Origin: Massilia sp. ZL223 | GTDB lineage: Bacteria; Pseudomonadota; Gammaproteobacteria; Burkholderiales; Burkholderiaceae_D | Direction: 5' to 3' | NCBI RefSeq assembly: GCF_018119395.1 | Contig: NZ_JAGPWD010000005.1 | Location: 1 to 64,000, forward strand | DNA: 64,000 bases | Shown here: positions 57,433 through 64,000 of the stretch, piece by piece | Numbering within the stretch: the stretch's first letter is position 1 | Layout of the letters: the number at the start of each line of letters is the position of its first letter | Notes under the pieces: generated by a model | Seen by the model: only the letters and a program-made list of their open reading frames with translations | Told to the model about the DNA's origin: nothing | Database searches by the model: none | Made by a program: the position numbers and the translations under genes

Positions 57433-58475
57433 GGCACCCGCACTTCCGCCCGCACCCCGGCGGGCTCCAGCTGCGACAGCTCCAGCGCCGCCCGGTTCCC
57501 GTGCAGGACTTCCAGGCGCGCGCGCAGGTTGGCCAGCCCGATACCCGGCCTGCCCTGGGCATCCAGCTGCCCGCCGTCATCCTCGACGCGCAGCACCAGC
57601 AGGCCATCGCGGCAGGCCGCGCTGACGGCGATCCGCGTCAGGCCGCGGCGCCGTTCGACCGTGTGCTTGAACACGTTCTCCAGCAGCGGCTGCACACTCA
57701 CGGCGGGCAAGGCGGCGCCGAGCGCCTCGTCGGCAATGTCCCAGTCCAGCGTCACACGCCCCTCGAAGCGTTCGGCCATCACGGCCGCGTAGCCGCGCGC
57801 CAGGCGCAGCTCGTCGGCCAGGCTGGCCTGGGGCCGCGCGCCGAGCGCCAGAGTGGCGCGCAGCACCTCGGCCAGCTGCACCAGGGTGGCGTCGGCGCGC
57901 GCCACGTCCTGGTGCATCAGCGAGGAAATCGTGTTGAGGGCGTTGAACAGGAAGTGCGGCTGCATCTGGCGCGCCAGGCGCTCCAGCTGGGCCTCGCGCA
58001 GCAGGGCCTGCGCCTGCTGCGCGCGCACCCGCTCGCCGAGCAGCTGGCGGTAGGACAGCAGGCCGAAGCCGATCGCCGTGAACAGGCACACGAAGACCGT
58101 GATCTTGAGCGCCTCGTAGACGAACACCTCGCCCCAGGGTTCGTGATCGTAGGAGGCGCCCGCCAGCGCGTACACGGCATGGCGGATACCGAATACCAGG
58201 GGCACGAAGGCGATCCAGTACAGCGGCAGCCAACGCGCTTGCACCAGGGCCCAGCGCCAGGGCGTGGCGATCAGCGCGTCGTGGCGCCGGGTGAAGCGCC
58301 GCTGCACCAGCAGGAGGGAAGTCGCTACCAGGGCCGAGGAAGTCTCCCACAGTACCGGCTGCCAGATGGCCTGGCCGCCGTCGCGCCGGAAGTCCTCGAC
58401 AGCGACCAGCACCATCAGGAGCCAGAAGAGAAGCCAGGCGAGCAGGGCGGCGATGGTGCTGCGGTTCGGAAGCAT
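57420..58475 (-). CDS. LytS-like sensor histidine kinase
   Basis: 351 aa, start MLPNRST. Four predicted TM helices in the first 150 residues (LLFWLLMVLVAVE and others). His_kinase signature QMQPHFLFNALNTISSL with the acceptor His, then a HATPase (PLLENVFKHTVER, GIGLANLRARLE). The linker has a coiled-coil stretch. Partner of the LytTR regulator. Confidence 0.9.
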   Translation of the reverse strand: MLPNRSTIAALLAWLLFWLLMVLVAVEDFRRDGGQAIWQPVLWETSSALVATSLLLVQRRFTRRHDALIATPWRWALVQARWLPLYWIAFVPLVFGIRHAVYALAGASYDHEPWGEVFVYEALKITVFVCLFTAIGFGLLSYRQLLGERVRAQQAQALLREAQLERLARQMQPHFLFNALNTISSLMHQDVARADATLVQLAEVLRATLALGARPQASLADELRLARGYAAVMAERFEGRVTLDWDIADEALGAALPAVSVQPLLENVFKHTVERRRGLTRIAVSAACRDGLLVLRVEDDGGQLDAQGRPGIGLANLRARLEVLHGNRAALELSQLEPAGVRAEVRVPCAS

Positions 58476-58543
58476 GGCGGCGGCGTGGATGAGCGATGGC
58501 CGATCATCGGCGATCGGCCGCCGCTTGTAAAGCCGGGCCGGGC

Positions 58544-59914
58544 TTACTCGGGCTGGAAGCTGAAGCGGCCGACCTGGCCGTCCTTGCCGATCATCAGCTT
58601 GGCCAGCATCGTTTCGCCCTCGTAGTGGAAGCGGTAGCGGTAGGCCCGGCCCTGTTCCTCGTCTTCCCGCGCCAGCAGTTCGACCGAGCGCAGCGCGCCA
58701 ATCTCCTGCATGAAGGCGGCGATGCGGGACAGCGTCTGCGGCGTGAACTTGGCCGTGACCTCGGGGCCCAGCCCGGCCGGCATCTCGCCGGCGCCCAGGC
58801 GTGCGGCGATCTCGCGCACGCGGGCGGTCACGGCCGGTTCGCGATCGGCGATCGGCCTGGCCGGCGGCTCGATCAGCGTCGGCGCGTAGTGGCTGGTCAC
58901 CATGCTGGCGAACTTGGACGGCCGGGCGGAGTCGGAATTCGCCAGGATCACGACCGTCAGCTTGTCGTCGACGTAGCGGCACAGATAGCTACGGAAGCCT
59001 TGCCAGGCGCCACCGTGATGGATGTGGCGGCGGCCCTTGACGGTGTCGACGTACCAGCCCAGCCCGTAGGGCGCCTCGCTGCCGTCGTTCAGCCTGGCCG
59101 GCGTGAAGCTGGCCTGGCGCAGCCTGGCGTTCAAGACCTTGTCGCCGTACAGCGCCTGGTCCCAGGCCGCCAGGTCGCGCGCGGTCAGGTAGAGGCTGCC
59201 GTCCGCCGTCGTGTTCAGGCGCGGGGCCACCCAGGACTGGTTCTTCAGGACGCCATGCTTCCACTCGTAGCCGGCGGCGCGATGGGGAACGATGTCGGCC
59301 TCGGTGATGACGCGCGTGCCCATGCCCAGCGGCGCCCAGATGCGTTCGCGCAGCTGGTCGCCGTAGAACTTGCCGCCGGCGCGGTTGGCGATGAAGCCCA
59401 GCAGGTGGTAGCCCATATTGCTGTACGCCCACTTCTCGCCGGGCGCGAAACGCATCGGGATGGACGCTTCCAGGGCGATCAGCTCCTCGTCGCTGTAGTC
59501 CTTGCGGAAGTCGAGGTTTTCGTAGGGATCGCCCAGGCCCGAGGTGTGGGTGAGCAGGTGGCGCACCGTGATCTTTTCCCAGGCCGGCGGCGTGTTCGCC
59601 AGGTGGCGCGAAATCGGATCGTCCAGGCTCAGCTTGCCGTCCTGCTCGAGCAGCAGGATCAGGGCCGCGGTAAAGGTCTTGCCGACCGAGCCGGACTGGA
59701 ACACGGTGCGCGGCGTCACTGGCACCTGGTGTTCGACGTTTGCCAGGCCGTAGCCTTTTTCCTTGATGACCTTGCCGTCCTTGAGCACCAGCACGCTCAG
59801 GCCCGGCACGTGGCGCCGCTTCATTTCGGCAAGCAGCGCGTCGTCGAGGCTGTCGGCGCGGGCGCCGCCGATCAGGATGGTGGTGGAGAACAGGGCAAGG
59901 CAGGCGGCGCGCAT
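58544..59914 (-). CDS. Exported class C beta-lactamase-fold serine hydrolase
   Basis: 456 aa. Signal peptide at 1-20. Full catalytic set: SxxK at S76-K79 (SVGK), YxN at Y164-N166 (YSN), and HxG-type HHGG at 299-302 in place of KTG. C-terminal about 110 residues form an extra domain (GPEVTAKFTPQTL onwards). More likely a peptidase or esterase than a drug-inactivating enzyme. Single gene. Confidence 0.88.
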   Translation of the reverse strand: MRAACLALFSTTILIGGARADSLDDALLAEMKRRHVPGLSVLVLKDGKVIKEKGYGLANVEHQVPVTPRTVFQSGSVGKTFTAALILLLEQDGKLSLDDPISRHLANTPPAWEKITVRHLLTHTSGLGDPYENLDFRKDYSDEELIALEASIPMRFAPGEKWAYSNMGYHLLGFIANRAGGKFYGDQLRERIWAPLGMGTRVITEADIVPHRAAGYEWKHGVLKNQSWVAPRLNTTADGSLYLTARDLAAWDQALYGDKVLNARLRQASFTPARLNDGSEAPYGLGWYVDTVKGRRHIHHGGAWQGFRSYLCRYVDDKLTVVILANSDSARPSKFASMVTSHYAPTLIEPPARPIADREPAVTARVREIAARLGAGEMPAGLGPEVTAKFTPQTLSRIAAFMQEIGALRSVELLAREDEEQGRAYRYRFHYEGETMLAKLMIGKDGQVGRFSFQPE

Positions 59915-60123
59915 CGGGTCTCCATGGATGAGGTCATATCAGCCAGGCATCATAGCGCCCCATGGCCTCTGCAGGACGCCTTGTCCGCATTTCATGCGCC
60001 CTGAATTTTCCGCCGGTCCGGCCCGGGCGCTCGAACGCTTCCAGGAGCCGGGCGCGCGGCCGCCAGGGGCCAGCCGCCGGCGTGCAAGAGGCCTTGCCGC
60101 CAAGGACGGGAGAAAGGTGCTGC

Positions 60124-60360
60124 TCAGTGATTGCCGCGCCTGCACAAGGGCATGATGGCCTCCGAGACGCATTGCTCGGGGCTCAGCTTGCGGCGCTGTC
60201 CAGGTTGGGTGAGCGTGCGCTCGATGACCGGCTCGGGCACGTGCTTGTGCTCCATGTAGCGCCGTGCCACCTCCGCGTCGCGCACGGAAAGAATATTGAG
60301 TCCACGTGCAACGGCATTCGCCGTCGCCTGGTCATGGCGTCGCTGGCGTGGTGCAGACAT
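60124..60360 (-). CDS. Small protein of unknown function, paralogue A
   Basis: 78 aa. The start at 60360 (MSAPRQRR) is preferred: AAGGGG lies 9 bp upstream, whereas the earlier in-frame ATG at 60369 directly abuts it. Basic and helical, with core ANAVARGLNILSVRDAEVAR and YMEHK. About 44 of 77 positions match paralogue B (61543-61776) by hand alignment. No family recognised; no TM or signal. The conserved NILSVR..xxAR.YME.K and VI.RTL..PG.RR blocks suggest a defined fold. Confidence 0.7.
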   Translation of the reverse strand: MSAPRQRRHDQATANAVARGLNILSVRDAEVARRYMEHKHVPEPVIERTLTQPGQRRKLSPEQCVSEAIMPLCRRGNH

Positions 60361-60371
60361 GTCTCCCATCC

Positions 60372-60396
60372 CCTTGAGTACGTAATTTTTTCAAGG
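60372..60396 (-). promoter_or_regulatory. Leader hairpin over the paralogue A ribosome-binding site
   Basis: On the minus strand CCTTGA (60396-60391) pairs with TCAAGG (60377-60372); the right arm is part of the AAGGGG Shine-Dalgarno. It could limit translation. Confidence 0.4.
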
Positions 60397-60401
60397 ACAG
60401 C

Positions 60402-60430
60402 ACTATACGCGCTCAAGCGGGCTCGCGCCA
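60402..60430 (-). promoter_or_regulatory. Promoter of paralogue A
   Basis: Minus strand: TGGCGC (60430-60425), 17-bp spacer, TATAGT (60407-60402). The same arrangement precedes paralogue B. Predicted leader about 35 nt. Confidence 0.55.
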
Positions 60431-60472
60431 CGCATGCAATGAGGCAACTCAGTTCGGGGGAGGCAGCAAACG

Positions 60473-61507
60473 CTAATGAAGCCGGCTGCGCTTGTTGGCA
60501 TACATTTGCTGGTCCGCAAGGACAACGTAGTTGAGCAGGCTTTGGTGTTCGTCTGGTTCGCAGGACACGATGCCGGCGCTGAGCGACAAGCGGTACGGGC
60601 GTTCCTGCATCAGGTTGAACGCGTTCAAGTTGTCCTGCAGCCTCGCAAGGATGGTCTGCGGCTGGGCGTCTTCCAGCGTGTAGGCCACGAACTCGTCGCC
60701 CCCAAGGCGCCCGACCACATCGGCACTCCGAAAGGAAGCGCGGAACACCTCGGCCGCATCGCGGATCAGATGGTCGCCAGCGTCGTGACCGAGCTGGTCG
60801 TTGACCAGTTTGAGATGGTCGACATCCGCGAACAGCACGGCGCTGGGTGCGTGCCGGCGGCGCGCCACCTTGAACACCTGTTCCGCATGGACAAAAAAAC
60901 CGCGCCGGTTGTGCAGTCCGGTGAGCATGTCGGTCAGCGACAGCACCCGCATTTCGCTTTCGAGGACGTCGCGCCGCGCCAGTTCGGCGGCATGCGCCTG
61001 TGACTCTCCCAGCAGCTGGGCGCGCTGCCTGCCGACCAGGCTGGCCAGCTGGGCGTATTCATGGATACGGCCAAGGGCGGCCACGGCCAGCTCGAGCACG
61101 ATGGCGAGCGTGTACCGGCGGCCGGCGATGACACCTTCGTCCGGCTCGTCGGCCCACTGGACCACCAGTGCGGCCGCGGGCGCCGGATCCGGCAAGCCGA
61201 TGCCGAGCAGGCGCGCCTCGACGGCTGGCGTGGACCGGGAACCGTCCAGGATGGCCGCCGCGAACGGATACCAGTCGTGGCCCGTGTCCACGGCGCGCGG
61301 TGTGCCTTCGCGATCGAACTCGACGCCGCCGCCGCCATTGCCGCGCACAACCAGCAGCCCCGCATCCACGCGTGCGAGCTCGACCAGGGCTTGTCCGGCA
61401 AGCGTGAGGGCGGTATCGGCATCGTCCGTCTGCAGGAGACGGCGCGCCAGCGTGAGCAGGGGGCGCAAGGGGCCCGGCGGCGTGGCGGAGGCGATAGGTG
61501 ATGGCAT
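60473..61507 (-). CDS. Diguanylate cyclase (GAF-like plus GGDEF)
   Basis: 344 aa; start MPSPIAS chosen from AAAGGAG 8 bp upstream. Residues 20-160 look like a GAF-type sensor, a short coiled coil follows, then GGDEF from about 185. Active-site GGDEF at 269-273 is intact, and the RSAD inhibitory site lies 5 residues before it, so it should make c-di-GMP with product inhibition. DMLTGLHNRRGFF starts the domain. Starts 35 bp after paralogue B and is probably co-transcribed with it. Confidence 0.92.
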   Translation of the reverse strand: MPSPIASATPPGPLRPLLTLARRLLQTDDADTALTLAGQALVELARVDAGLLVVRGNGGGGVEFDREGTPRAVDTGHDWYPFAAAILDGSRSTPAVEARLLGIGLPDPAPAAALVVQWADEPDEGVIAGRRYTLAIVLELAVAALGRIHEYAQLASLVGRQRAQLLGESQAHAAELARRDVLESEMRVLSLTDMLTGLHNRRGFFVHAEQVFKVARRRHAPSAVLFADVDHLKLVNDQLGHDAGDHLIRDAAEVFRASFRSADVVGRLGGDEFVAYTLEDAQPQTILARLQDNLNAFNLMQERPYRLSLSAGIVSCEPDEHQSLLNYVVLADQQMYANKRSRLH

Positions 61508-61542
61508 CTGGCTGGCTCCTTTCGCTGGTGGGCGCATGGCCG

Positions 61543-61776
61543 TCAGCTATTGTCCTGTGCGCTCGAAGGGGTGATGGCTTCCGTGACGGCCTGCCCGGCG
61601 CTGGGACGGCGCCGCAGGCCGGGCTCGGCGAGCGTGCGCGCAATGACGGTGCCCGCAACCCGTTTATATTCCATGTAGTGCCGCGCCAGCCCGGCGCCGC
61701 GAACGGACAGGATGTTCATTGCCCGCGCGACGGCGTCGGCGGTCGCCTTGTCGGCACGGCGCTGGCGCTCGGTCAT
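61543..61776 (-). CDS. Small protein of unknown function, paralogue B
   Basis: 77 aa, start MTERQRR with GGGGAG 6 bp upstream. Paralogue of the 78-aa protein at 60124-60360; shared blocks include ATADAVAR, NILSVR, YMEYK and RTL. Basic, predicted helical, no signal or TM. It lies directly before the diguanylate cyclase gene. No family recognised. Confidence 0.7.
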   Translation of the reverse strand: MTERQRRADKATADAVARAMNILSVRGAGLARHYMEYKRVAGTVIARTLAEPGLRRRPSAGQAVTEAITPSSAQDNS

Positions 61777-61786
61777 GTGCGGCTCC

Positions 61787-61807
61787 CCTGTAGTACGGCC
61801 CGACAGG
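61787..61807 (-). promoter_or_regulatory. Leader hairpin over the paralogue B ribosome-binding site
   Basis: Minus strand CCTGT (61807-61803) pairs with ACAGG (61791-61787), and the right arm begins the GGGGAG Shine-Dalgarno. Different sequence from the paralogue A hairpin but the same placement. Confidence 0.35.
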
Positions 61808-61824
61808 CGTCGGCCGGAAAAACC

Positions 61825-61853
61825 ACTATACGCCTGCGGGATCGGCCGCGCCA
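61825..61853 (-). promoter_or_regulatory. Promoter of paralogue B and the diguanylate cyclase
   Basis: Minus strand: TGGCGC (61853-61848), 17-bp spacer, TATAGT (61830-61825), matching the paralogue A promoter. It lies just after the FHA gene stop. Confidence 0.55.
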
Positions 61854-61873
61854 CCGCTTTGTGTGCATCCGGC

Positions 61874-62833
61874 TCAGCCTTCGTCCCCCGGCTTGCGCCT
61901 GCGCTCGGCATCGATCTCCGCGCGCATCGCACCGACCTGGCCGATGAACTCGGCCACCGGCGCATCGGGGCTGGCCCTTAGTTCGGGCGGCAACAAGACC
62001 GACATGTAGAGCTCGTCTGCCACGCGCCCGTGGCGTTGCTCGTTGCCCACTAGCACCAGCCCGGAAGCGAGGATGGCCATGCCGGCGCAGATCGCGCGCA
62101 GGCGTGTCCGGAGCTGGGGTTTTACGGTGGCCAGATGGAAATAGATGACCCCGGCCACCGTGAGCACCGCCGCGTGCGAGCCGTAGCGGGTGAGCCATTC
62201 CCAGGAATAGGCATAGGCCAGCAGGCTGGCCAGCAAGCGGAAGGCGAGCAGGGTCGCCAGGCCGCAGCCGAAGATGAACAAATGCCGTCCCAGGCGCGCG
62301 TGACGGCTGAAGACCCGGTTGTTGAAGGCCCACAGGCCGCTCCACAGCAGGCCGATGCCGATCCCGGCCGCGAGCGCCTGCACGTAGCGTTCCAGCTCGT
62401 AGCTGCCGCGGTCGGTCAGCCATGCAGCCAGCAGCGCCACCAGGCCGGTGAGCAGGGCGCCGGCCGCGCCCGGCAGCAGGCCTTCCCAGCCGTGCATGGT
62501 GCGGTCGCGCAGTTCCGGGCCGACGGGATAGTCGGCGCCGCGCACGCGCAGGGTGGTGTGGCCCATGCGCACCACGGTGTCGCCGTCCAGTGCGAGTTCG
62601 GTGACCCGGCGGCCCTTGTGCACGATGCCGTTGCGGCTGCCCAGGTCGCGCAGCAGCAGCTTGCCGTCCGGGCTCTCCTGGATCACCACGTGGTGCGGCG
62701 CGGCGTAGTCGTCGTCGACGATGAAGTCGTTGTCATAGGCGCGGCCCACCCGGATCGGCAGCGCGGCCACGCGATAGCGGTGCAGCACCTCGCCGTTGCG
62801 GGCCAGCATTTCAATGGTCCAGGGCCCGTTCAT
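61874..62833 (-). CDS. FHA-domain membrane protein
   Basis: 319 aa, start MNGPWTI fixed by ATGA overlap with the protease gene. Residues 1-95: FHA domain with IRVGRAYDNDFIVDDDY and DLGSRNGIVHKG; the usual Ser of SxxH is replaced (reads APHH), so classic phosphothreonine binding may be altered. Five TM helices follow (about 115-275) and a short charged tail. Likely an inner-membrane partner of the adjacent trypsin-like protease. Confidence 0.85.
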   Translation of the reverse strand: MNGPWTIEMLARNGEVLHRYRVAALPIRVGRAYDNDFIVDDDYAAPHHVVIQESPDGKLLLRDLGSRNGIVHKGRRVTELALDGDTVVRMGHTTLRVRGADYPVGPELRDRTMHGWEGLLPGAAGALLTGLVALLAAWLTDRGSYELERYVQALAAGIGIGLLWSGLWAFNNRVFSRHARLGRHLFIFGCGLATLLAFRLLASLLAYAYSWEWLTRYGSHAAVLTVAGVIYFHLATVKPQLRTRLRAICAGMAILASGLVLVGNEQRHGRVADELYMSVLLPPELRASPDAPVAEFIGQVGAMRAEIDAERRRKPGDEG

Positions 62834-64000
62834 CGGCGTCCGCTGCGCCCGAAGGCGCCCAGGAAGGCTTGCGTCACGCGCAAGCCGTTTTCGTAGGAGA
62901 CGCCGGACACGTCGACCCGGCTTTGCAGGCTGGCCTGGGCGGAGTCGGTGCTGGCGGTCAGCAGGGTGAAGTTGTACAGGCCCTCGAACTTGCGGTAGCC
63001 GCGCACGCAGGTCACGGCGCGCAGCGGCAGCGAGCGGGTGTGCACGAAGCGCTCGGTGCAGAAAGGCTTGGTCAGGCGCGGGTCGCCGATGCTGCCGAAG
63101 CCCTCGACCCCGAACAGGTCGCTGGCCAGCGCCGCGAAGCGCAGCGGTTCCATGCTGCCGGAGCGGATGTAGCGGTGGCTCAGGCCCACGGCACCAGTCT
63201 GCTGGGAATTCGACACGAACACGGCCGACTGCATCACGCAATTGATGGCGTCGACGCTGTAGGCCGCTTCCGACTTCACCGTCGAGCGGCCCCAGCAGCG
63301 CACCTGGCCGGATTCGCGCACCGGCACCAGGTAGGGGCCCATGCCCTTGAGGGTGAGCGGCTCGTCGAGCAGGCGGTCGACCATGCCGCCCTGGTGGACC
63401 AGCAGCTGCTGGGCGATCAGGGGATTGAAGTCTTTCGGCGGCGCCGGCTGGGCCGCCACCGTGCGCAGCAGTTCCTGCGCATACTTGACCGGCACCAGGA
63501 AGCTGACCGACTCACCGTCCAGGCGGCGCGCCACGTTGATCCCGGCCACTGTGCCGCTGGCCGTGATGCTGGGGCCGCCGCTCATGCCGGAATTGATCGG
63601 GCCGCTGAAGATCAGGCGGTCGTAGAAGCTGCGCTGCAGGACGCCATTGTACGAGCCTTCCGAAATGGCGAAGCCGAGGTCGAGCGGGTTGCCGAGCGAG
63701 TACAGGTACTGGCCCTGGCGCAGGGTGACTTTCCGTTCCGGCACCTTGAAGAAGCCGCTGCCGTTGCGGTTGACGCGCACCACGGCCAGGTCGTGCAGAA
63801 CGTCGACCGCCATCAGTTCGACCGGGCCGGTGTTGCCGTCGGTGTCGATGTACTCGGCGGTGTAGACGTCCGGGTCGAGCGCCATCTGCGACACCACATG
63901 GTAATTGGTCAGCGCCAGGTTGGTGTCGCCGACCAGGAAGCCCGAGCCCACGGTCGACTGGGTACGGCCGTTCTTGAGCAGCATACGGATCTGCAGCAGG
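62830..64000 (-). CDS. Trypsin-like serine protease, 5' end beyond the window
   Basis: At least 390 aa are visible; the reading frame continues past position 64000, so the true start lies outside. Chymotrypsin-fold (Trypsin_2/DegP-like) triad: His in LTNYHVVS, Asp in VLHDLAVVR, Ser in INSGMSGGPS. The C-terminal half (about 180 residues, several Cys) is of unknown type. Its stop overlaps the FHA gene start. A periplasmic location is plausible but the signal peptide is not in the window. Confidence 0.85.
   Translation of the reverse strand, partial: LLQIRMLLKNGRTQSTVGSGFLVGDTNLALTNYHVVSQMALDPDVYTAEYIDTDGNTGPVELMAVDVLHDLAVVRVNRNGSGFFKVPERKVTLRQGQYLYSLGNPLDLGFAISEGSYNGVLQRSFYDRLIFSGPINSGMSGGPSITASGTVAGINVARRLDGESVSFLVPVKYAQELLRTVAAQPAPPKDFNPLIAQQLLVHQGGMVDRLLDEPLTLKGMGPYLVPVRESGQVRCWGRSTVKSEAAYSVDAINCVMQSAVFVSNSQQTGAVGLSHRYIRSGSMEPLRFAALASDLFGVEGFGSIGDPRLTKPFCTERFVHTRSLPLRAVTCVRGYRKFEGLYNFTLLTASTDSAQASLQSRVDVSGVSYENGLRVTQAFLGAFGRSGRR

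Noticed and set aside
55376..57607. 743-residue minus-strand frame joining the acyltransferase to sequence across the LytTR gene
   Set aside because: The upstream part is the LytTR regulator in another frame with no domain; the acyltransferase starts at 56596.
58544..59914. Serine hydrolase as an AmpC-type drug-resistance enzyme
   Set aside because: It has SxxK and YxN but HHGG instead of KTG and an extra C-terminal domain, which points to the peptidase/esterase branch.

Overview
The window reads as a chromosome segment of a high-GC betaproteobacterium, most likely Oxalobacteraceae and close to Massilia/Telluria. This placement is inferred from gene order and protein character: a 14-gene nuo operon preceded by tpiA, secG and a tRNA-Leu and followed by a DUF2818 gene, a PHB phasin, ispD-ispF, and many hybrid histidine kinases. 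Coding density is high, and many neighbouring genes overlap by ATGA or TGATG, so most genes sit in tight operons. I see no insertion sequence, prophage, CRISPR array or rRNA.

Layout. 0.2-1.8 kb: three small genes (exported DUF2059-like protein, VOC protein, lipoprotein). 1.9-7.9 kb: heavy-metal efflux operon czcI-like/czcC/czcB/czcA; CzcA keeps D402, D408 and E415. 8.1-14.2 kb: a stressosome-type cluster (RsbR, RsbS, RsbT, an ATPase-PP2C fusion) joined without gaps to two large histidine kinases and closed by a strong terminator; no sigma factor is present. 14.2-20.7 kb: methyltransferase, exported EEP nuclease/phosphatase, PBP1A and a dCache-type hybrid kinase. 20.8-26.2 kb (minus strand): modABC molybdate uptake and a two-protein M16 peptidase pair. 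26.5-31.6 kb: GIN-domain protein, Sel1 protein, EF-hand protein with S10 carboxypeptidase, a stand-alone cREC-type receiver protein, and a quinone oxidoreductase.

31.7-48.5 kb: tpiA-secG, tRNA-Leu(GAG), nuoA to nuoN and the DUF2818 gene, the energy-metabolism core. 48.5-51.0 kb: Nudix hydrolase, a secreted HExxH protein, ispD and ispF. 51.1-54.7 kb: MFS transporter, small unknown gene, FMN reductase, VOC protein and a voltage-gated-type K+ channel. 54.8-59.9 kb: phasin, acyltransferase, a LytS/LytTR pair and a class C beta-lactamase-fold hydrolase. 60.1-64.0 kb (minus strand): two paralogous small proteins of unknown function flanking a diguanylate cyclase, then an FHA membrane protein and a trypsin-like protease that runs off the window end.

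The most interesting parts are the stressosome-kinase cluster, in which a degenerate RsbT-like ATPase is fused to a histidine kinase, and the two paralogous small genes, which share the same promoter layout (TGGCGC-N17-TATAGT) and each have a leader hairpin covering the ribosome-binding site. Products were assigned by reading motifs and recalling families; no database search was run. Promoter and operator calls are by eye.
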